Of a stretch of 64,000 bases of DNA, positions 60,401 through 64,000 are shown one piece after another (position 1 is the first letter of the stretch; each line of letters opens with the position of its first letter). Origin of the DNA: Calonectria ilicicola (lineage: Eukaryota > Ascomycota > Sordariomycetes > Hypocreales > Nectriaceae); the NCBI GenBank assembly GCA_020809705.1, contig CP085829.1, positions 4,526,001 through 4,590,000 of the forward strand, in the 5' to 3' direction. The notes beneath the pieces were generated by a model. That model made no database searches, was not told the origin of the DNA, and saw nothing but the letters and a program-made list of their open reading frames with translations. The translations under genes were made by a program, and so were the position numbers.

Positions 60401-61148
60401 AGCCAAACCACGTCCTCGCCTCGGCCAAGATTCGTGAACTCATCAAGATTCTCCAGGGTGAGATCCGTGAGCACAAGTTCATCGTATTTTCCCAGTTCAC
60501 ATCTATGCTTGACCTTGTTGAGCCCTTCTTCCGTAAGGAACGCTTCCGCTTTGTCCGCTACGATGGATCCATGAAGAACGACGAGCGTGAGGAGAGTCTG
60601 CGAAGCCTGCGTTCCGACAAGGAAACACGCATTCTACTTTGCAGTCTTAAGTGTGGTAGTCTCGGACTGAACTTGACGGCCGCAACAAGAGTGGTTATTC
60701 TTGAACCATTCTGGAACCCTGTATGTATCCCATATCACTTCTGCTACTTTTCCCAACAGATTACTAACATATTGCTGTGTAGTTCGTCGAGGAACAGGCC
60801 ATTGACCGAGTCCACCGACTCACCCAAACCATAGATGTTATCATCTACAAGCTCACTGTCACTAAAACGGTCGAGGAGCGTATCCTCGAGCTCCAAAACA
60901 AGAAGCGTCTCCTTGCCGAGCAGGCTATCGAAGGAAGCATGAAGAAGGGCGCCTTCAAGCTCGGCCTCAACGAGCTTATCGACCTTTTCAAGCCCGGTCA
61001 GGGCGACAATGCTGACTTGCTTGGCCCCACTGATGACGGCTCAGTCGAGACTGTCGATGAACGTGGCGAGAGAGCGGCAAGTATGATCCGCAGGAAGCCT
61101 GGCCGCCCAAAGAGGGAGGAGAGCGAGGTTTACGGACGCCGTTGGTAA
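57469..61148 (+). CDS. SNF2-family ATPase, ULS1/RAD5-like
   Basis: Probable nuclear DNA translocase or chromatin remodeller, 1205 aa. Exons: 57469-60720 and 60783-61148; the 62-bp intron splits the second helicase lobe, joining EPFWNP to FVEEQAIDRVHRLTQ. Order: disordered basic N-terminus; acidic stretch (~240-250); SNF2 lobe 1 with GGILADDMGLGKT at 325-337 and DEAH at 453-456, then SGTPMQNN; a C4 motif (Cys673, 676, 692, 695) where ULS1/RAD5 relatives carry a RING finger; a long acidic S/D/E-rich insert with a 26-residue tandem duplication and ADT repeats; lobe 2 (HKFIVFSQFTSMLD, LKCGSLGLNLTAA). Only four Cys and no His pair are visible in the finger, so a ubiquitin-ligase RING is doubtful. 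The C-terminus ends with an AT-hook-like KPGRPKR. The exact subfamily is uncertain; repair or SUMO-linked roles are inference. Confidence 0.9.
59698..59853 (+). repeat. Tandem 78-bp duplication in the SNF2 gene
   Basis: Two adjacent 26-codon units (59698-59775 and 59776-59853), each beginning ESPVK and containing ARxPRNRNAIVDSDDE. The core DNA is almost identical, indicating recent duplication in the acidic insert between helicase lobes. Confidence 0.92.
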
Positions 61149-61737
61149 AGATGAATTTTGGCGTCGGGGAGGTATAAAAGGGCATGTATGTGTGGCGTTA
61201 GGGGGGCACAACATTGGGAGCATGGCATTTTGCATACCTCAGGGAACTGTTACGGAGCATGAACATGAATGATAGACGTTTTATGATACTGAATAATCAT
61301 ATTCTCTTGCACTTGTAACCCTAATGATGGTTAAGGATGATGTATAACACTACTGTGCTGTATTTCTTGCCAACACCCACCCCCCGAAATTCACCCCTGG
61401 TCCATTTGGTGAACTACCACCTTAGATCAAATTCTTTCAAAGTTACCATCAAACTTCACTTGTCAATCCACATCTAAAGATTGACGGGTTCCTGATTCGG
61501 CTACATGCCAAGGGGATGTATCAATAGTCGCGGCCGTAATGGTATCGTACATGAAATAATACCCAGAAAGACCCAAGGAAAAGAAAACGTAACCCCTTCC
61601 CACCCAAAACACACAATTCGTGATAACGTGGGTAAAAGATCCGCACGAGAACGACAAGATAAATCACGTAAGCCATTATGCGCATCCATTCTTCCACATC
61701 CAGCGCTAATCAACCGTTATAGCTATATGCAAATAGC
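61149..61737. other. Convergent intergenic region
   Basis: 589 bp between the SNF2 stop (+) and the HSE1 stop (-). Should hold both 3' UTRs. No gene seen. Confidence 0.6.
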
Positions 61738-63846
61738 TTAGTACACGCCGTTTTGTCGGTAGTAGTCGCTGGGTGCTGGCGCTGAAGGAGCGTCGCCTGG
61801 GGGGACATATGGCTTGTACTGCTGCTCTCCTCCGGGATTGGACTGGCTAGGGAGGTTGTGACGAGCATCATATGCGGGGCCTCCGGGCTGCAGGGGAGGA
61901 GGTGTCATGACGCTGGTTGGTGGCTGTGGTGGCTGACCAGTTGGGATAGGAGGCGCCTGCTCGCCGGGACGGTAACTCTGATACTGGGACTGAGACTGCT
62001 GACCCTGGGTAGCATAAGGGTTGGCGTTGTTGGGTGTTTCGTCAGGCGAGTACGCCGTACTGGAGAAGGGGGCTGCCTGGGCAGGGTTAGGTGCAATGGG
62101 CGAATCATAGACGGAGGTGGCTAGCTCCTGAGCGCCGTATGTGCTTCCTGGTCGCTGGTGTCCGTGGGAAGGTTGCGAGTAAGGGTTGTTATCCTGAGGG
62201 GGAGGCTGAGAGTATGGGTTGCTGTCCTGGGGAGGAGGTTGGTTGTAGGGGTTGCTGTCCTGAGGGAGAGGTTGGTTGTAGGGGTTGTAGTTCTGAGAGG
62301 GAGTGGTGGTGTTAATGGGAGCAGGCTGACGGCCGTTGGCAGGAGTCTGGTCTCTTGGGGGATATGGCTGGGTTGCTGGCACCTCAGTTCCAGCTACGTA
62401 AAAGGGAGCCTGGGTGCCCGAGGGGAAGTTGGGGGGAGGAGATGAGGTTTGGTATGGAACTTGGTCTGGGTTTCGTTAGAACTGGTCTCTGAATTGCAGC
62501 ATGACTATGTAACTTACCAGGGCGACCGCCTTGTGGGGGATATCCTCCATAACCCTGGCCTTGAGGAGCGGGCCGCATAGGATACTGAGGATAGGAAGGC
62601 TGGGGTGGGTGGGCCATGGAGGACTCTAGGAGGGTCTCGTAATCCCGTCGAGCCTTGATGAACTTTTCGTTGAGCTGGGTAAAGTCGTCTGTCGCTTGTT
62701 AGCAGAGGTTGCCATTGGGAATAATTGAGAACAATTACCTTTCTTTTGCGAGTACTTTTCGATGAGCTTGATTAGCTTCGGTCGAATAGCCAGAGTCTGG
62801 TGGTATAGCTTCTGTATGCTTGTCAGTAATGTGCTTCTGATCTTGTATATTCGAAGTAAGCCATACCGAAATCTCCTCGTTATCTTCCTCTCGGGGACCA
62901 GTGTTGGAAGCGCTCAAAAGGGTCAATAACTTCTCAACATTCTTGATCTCGGCGAAAACCTCGGCCTCCATCTGGGCCTCGCGTTGCAGCTCATCCGGGG
63001 TAGGATCGGTAAGCTTCTCTACGTAGTTTAGAGGGAAAATACCCGTCTTGCCTCGAAGGGAGCCTCGCCACCAATCCTTGTAGACACTCTCAAGCACGGC
63101 AATGACATCACCCTTCTTGAACTCGAGCTCGCCGGGCTCCGAAGGGACAAAATCATAGAGGGCGCGCACTCGGCTAACAGTGGCCGCTGTGGTGCCTGCT
63201 GGGACAGGAGGTGGTGCGGCGGTCTCGGGTTGAGTGCTGGGACCGGCCTGGGAGCTGGAACTGGCGGCAGCAGTAGCAGCAGCCTTTTTGCGCTCTTCTT
63301 CCTCCAAACTCAATTTTAGTGCGATTTGTAGCTCGTCTTCCTCCTTTTGGCGATCGACATCGGTGAGGCCACGCTTCTGGGGAGCGCTGGGAGGGTGGAG
63401 AGTGGGGTTAGACTTCTTGATGGTGAGGTAGGCATCGTTCATAATGCCTAGTGAGGGGTCGCTGCTGAACATTTCGGTCCATTCCTTCATGCGCTCGATA
63501 ATCTTGGGCTTGACTTGGGAGTGGGTGTTGCGATCGTTTGCGAGGCGGAGAAGAGCGTCGGTGAAGGCTCGGCTGGAAAGTTCGCGGTGCATGTTCTTGT
63601 CACAGTTTTGGGAGAGGGCGTGTGCCAGCTATCAAGAGTGTGAGAAAACATCAATGAAGACCTGGAAGCGGGAAGGATGAAGTACCTCAAGTGTGTAAAG
63701 CTGGACGTTGGCGTTGCGATGAGCGAGGCGCTTGATCATACTCTGAACAGCCTCCTTGGCACCGTTGTTGTCGCTGGCAACCTTGTCGCAGACCTCCATG
63801 ATGGCACCCCAGTCCTCGGAGGTGAGGTTTTCGTCGGTGGCCTTGG
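61738..63846 (-). CDS. HSE1: ESCRT-0 subunit Hse1 (STAM), 5' end outside window
   Basis: Endosomal sorting protein that pairs with Vps27 and binds ubiquitinated cargo for the multivesicular-body pathway. Visible exons (minus strand): 63846-63686, 63628-62867, 62811-62739, 62688-62518, 62465-61738. The first one starts inside a codon after an acceptor (GCTAAC...GTCGCAG), so at least one coding exon lies beyond position 64000. Order: VHS domain (AKATDENLTSEDW through NDAYLTIKKSNPTL); ubiquitin-interacting motif EDELQIALKLSLEEEE; SH3 domain ALYDFVPSEPGELEFKKGDV with GIFPLNYVE; a GAT-like helical part spanning the short exons (KLYHQTLAIRPKLIKLIEKY, DDFTQLNEKF); and a P/Q/Y-rich tail with four 11-residue repeats. 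Single-frame readings end prematurely at EEIS because of the intron. Complete and typical apart from the missing start. Confidence 0.94.
62155..62286 (-). repeat. Four 33-bp tandem repeats in the HSE1 tail
   Basis: Units at 62286-62254, 62253-62221, 62220-62188 and 62187-62155 encode NPYNQPLPQDS, NPYNQPPPQDS, NPYSQPPPQDN and a degenerate NPYSQPSHGHQ. NPY-type units in a Pro/Gln-rich tail could serve as endocytic binding motifs; that function is inferred. Confidence 0.9.
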
Positions 63847-64000
63847 CTGCGACGCTGTTAGCATTGTGTCTACTGGATGGTGTACAGATTGGCATGTGGG
63901 TGATGCGGGGCGAGGCGGTAGCGGTAGAGGCCACATGGTGAGGCCTTTGAGCTTGCGCCGAGGGCAAGGGATGGTATAGGAAAGAGACGGATGGGCGCAA
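63847..64000 (-). other. Part of an HSE1 5' intron
   Basis: Upstream of the HSE1 acceptor at 63847-63849. No exon with the expected Hse1 first residues and a donor site is found here, so this appears to be intron running off the right edge, at least 154 bp long. Confidence 0.55.

Overview
The window looks like nuclear DNA of a filamentous ascomycete (Pezizomycotina), most likely a sordariomycete and possibly Hypocreales. The evidence is short GT-AG introns (mostly 50-140 bp) with CTAAC/CTGAC-type branch sites, long UTR-like pyrimidine tracts, a Zn2Cys6 factor, a copper-fist factor, a fungal-type phytochrome hybrid kinase, an HSE1 homologue and a Q/N-rich eRF3. Family names come from recognising the encoded protein motifs; no search was run, and the order-level placement is inference. 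I recognised no transposon, tRNA, rRNA or CRISPR array.

I support twelve protein-coding genes. Left half: an RGT1-like Zn2Cys6 regulator (+, 3939-6298); a copper-fist transcription factor (-, 11903-13385); and a ketopantoate-reductase-family enzyme (+, 24266-25555). These are separated by unusually long gene-free stretches (about 5.6, 10.9 and 5.5 kb) rich in microsatellites and low-complexity sequence.

Right half, much denser: phytochrome (+, 31093-35662), CK2 beta subunit (-, 36935-38050), a JmjC/cupin_8 protein (+, 38858-39919), a membrane-associated methyltransferase-like protein (-, 40036-41055), a Yrb30-type RanGTP-binding protein (-, 41588-43587) and eRF3/Sup35 (+, 44754-47058). After a second gap of about 6.4 kb come ATP-type PEP carboxykinase (+, 53444-56452), a SNF2/ULS1-like ATPase (+, 57469-61148) and HSE1 (-, 61738 to beyond the right edge, first exon missing).

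Most models needed splicing by eye: several single open frames read straight through introns, notably a 51-bp stop-free intron in the phytochrome, and the methyltransferase N-terminus is only recovered by adding an upstream exon. The genes are not an operon or a metabolic cluster. Common themes are nutrient and environment sensing (glucose-type regulator, copper regulator, light receptor, gluconeogenesis) and core housekeeping (translation termination, CK2, Ran cycle, endosomal sorting, chromatin). I saw no convincing new multi-gene system. The best leads are the phytochrome intron and uORF, the PEPCK 5' structure, the prion-like eRF3 N-terminus, and the gene-poor flanks of the two transcription factors.
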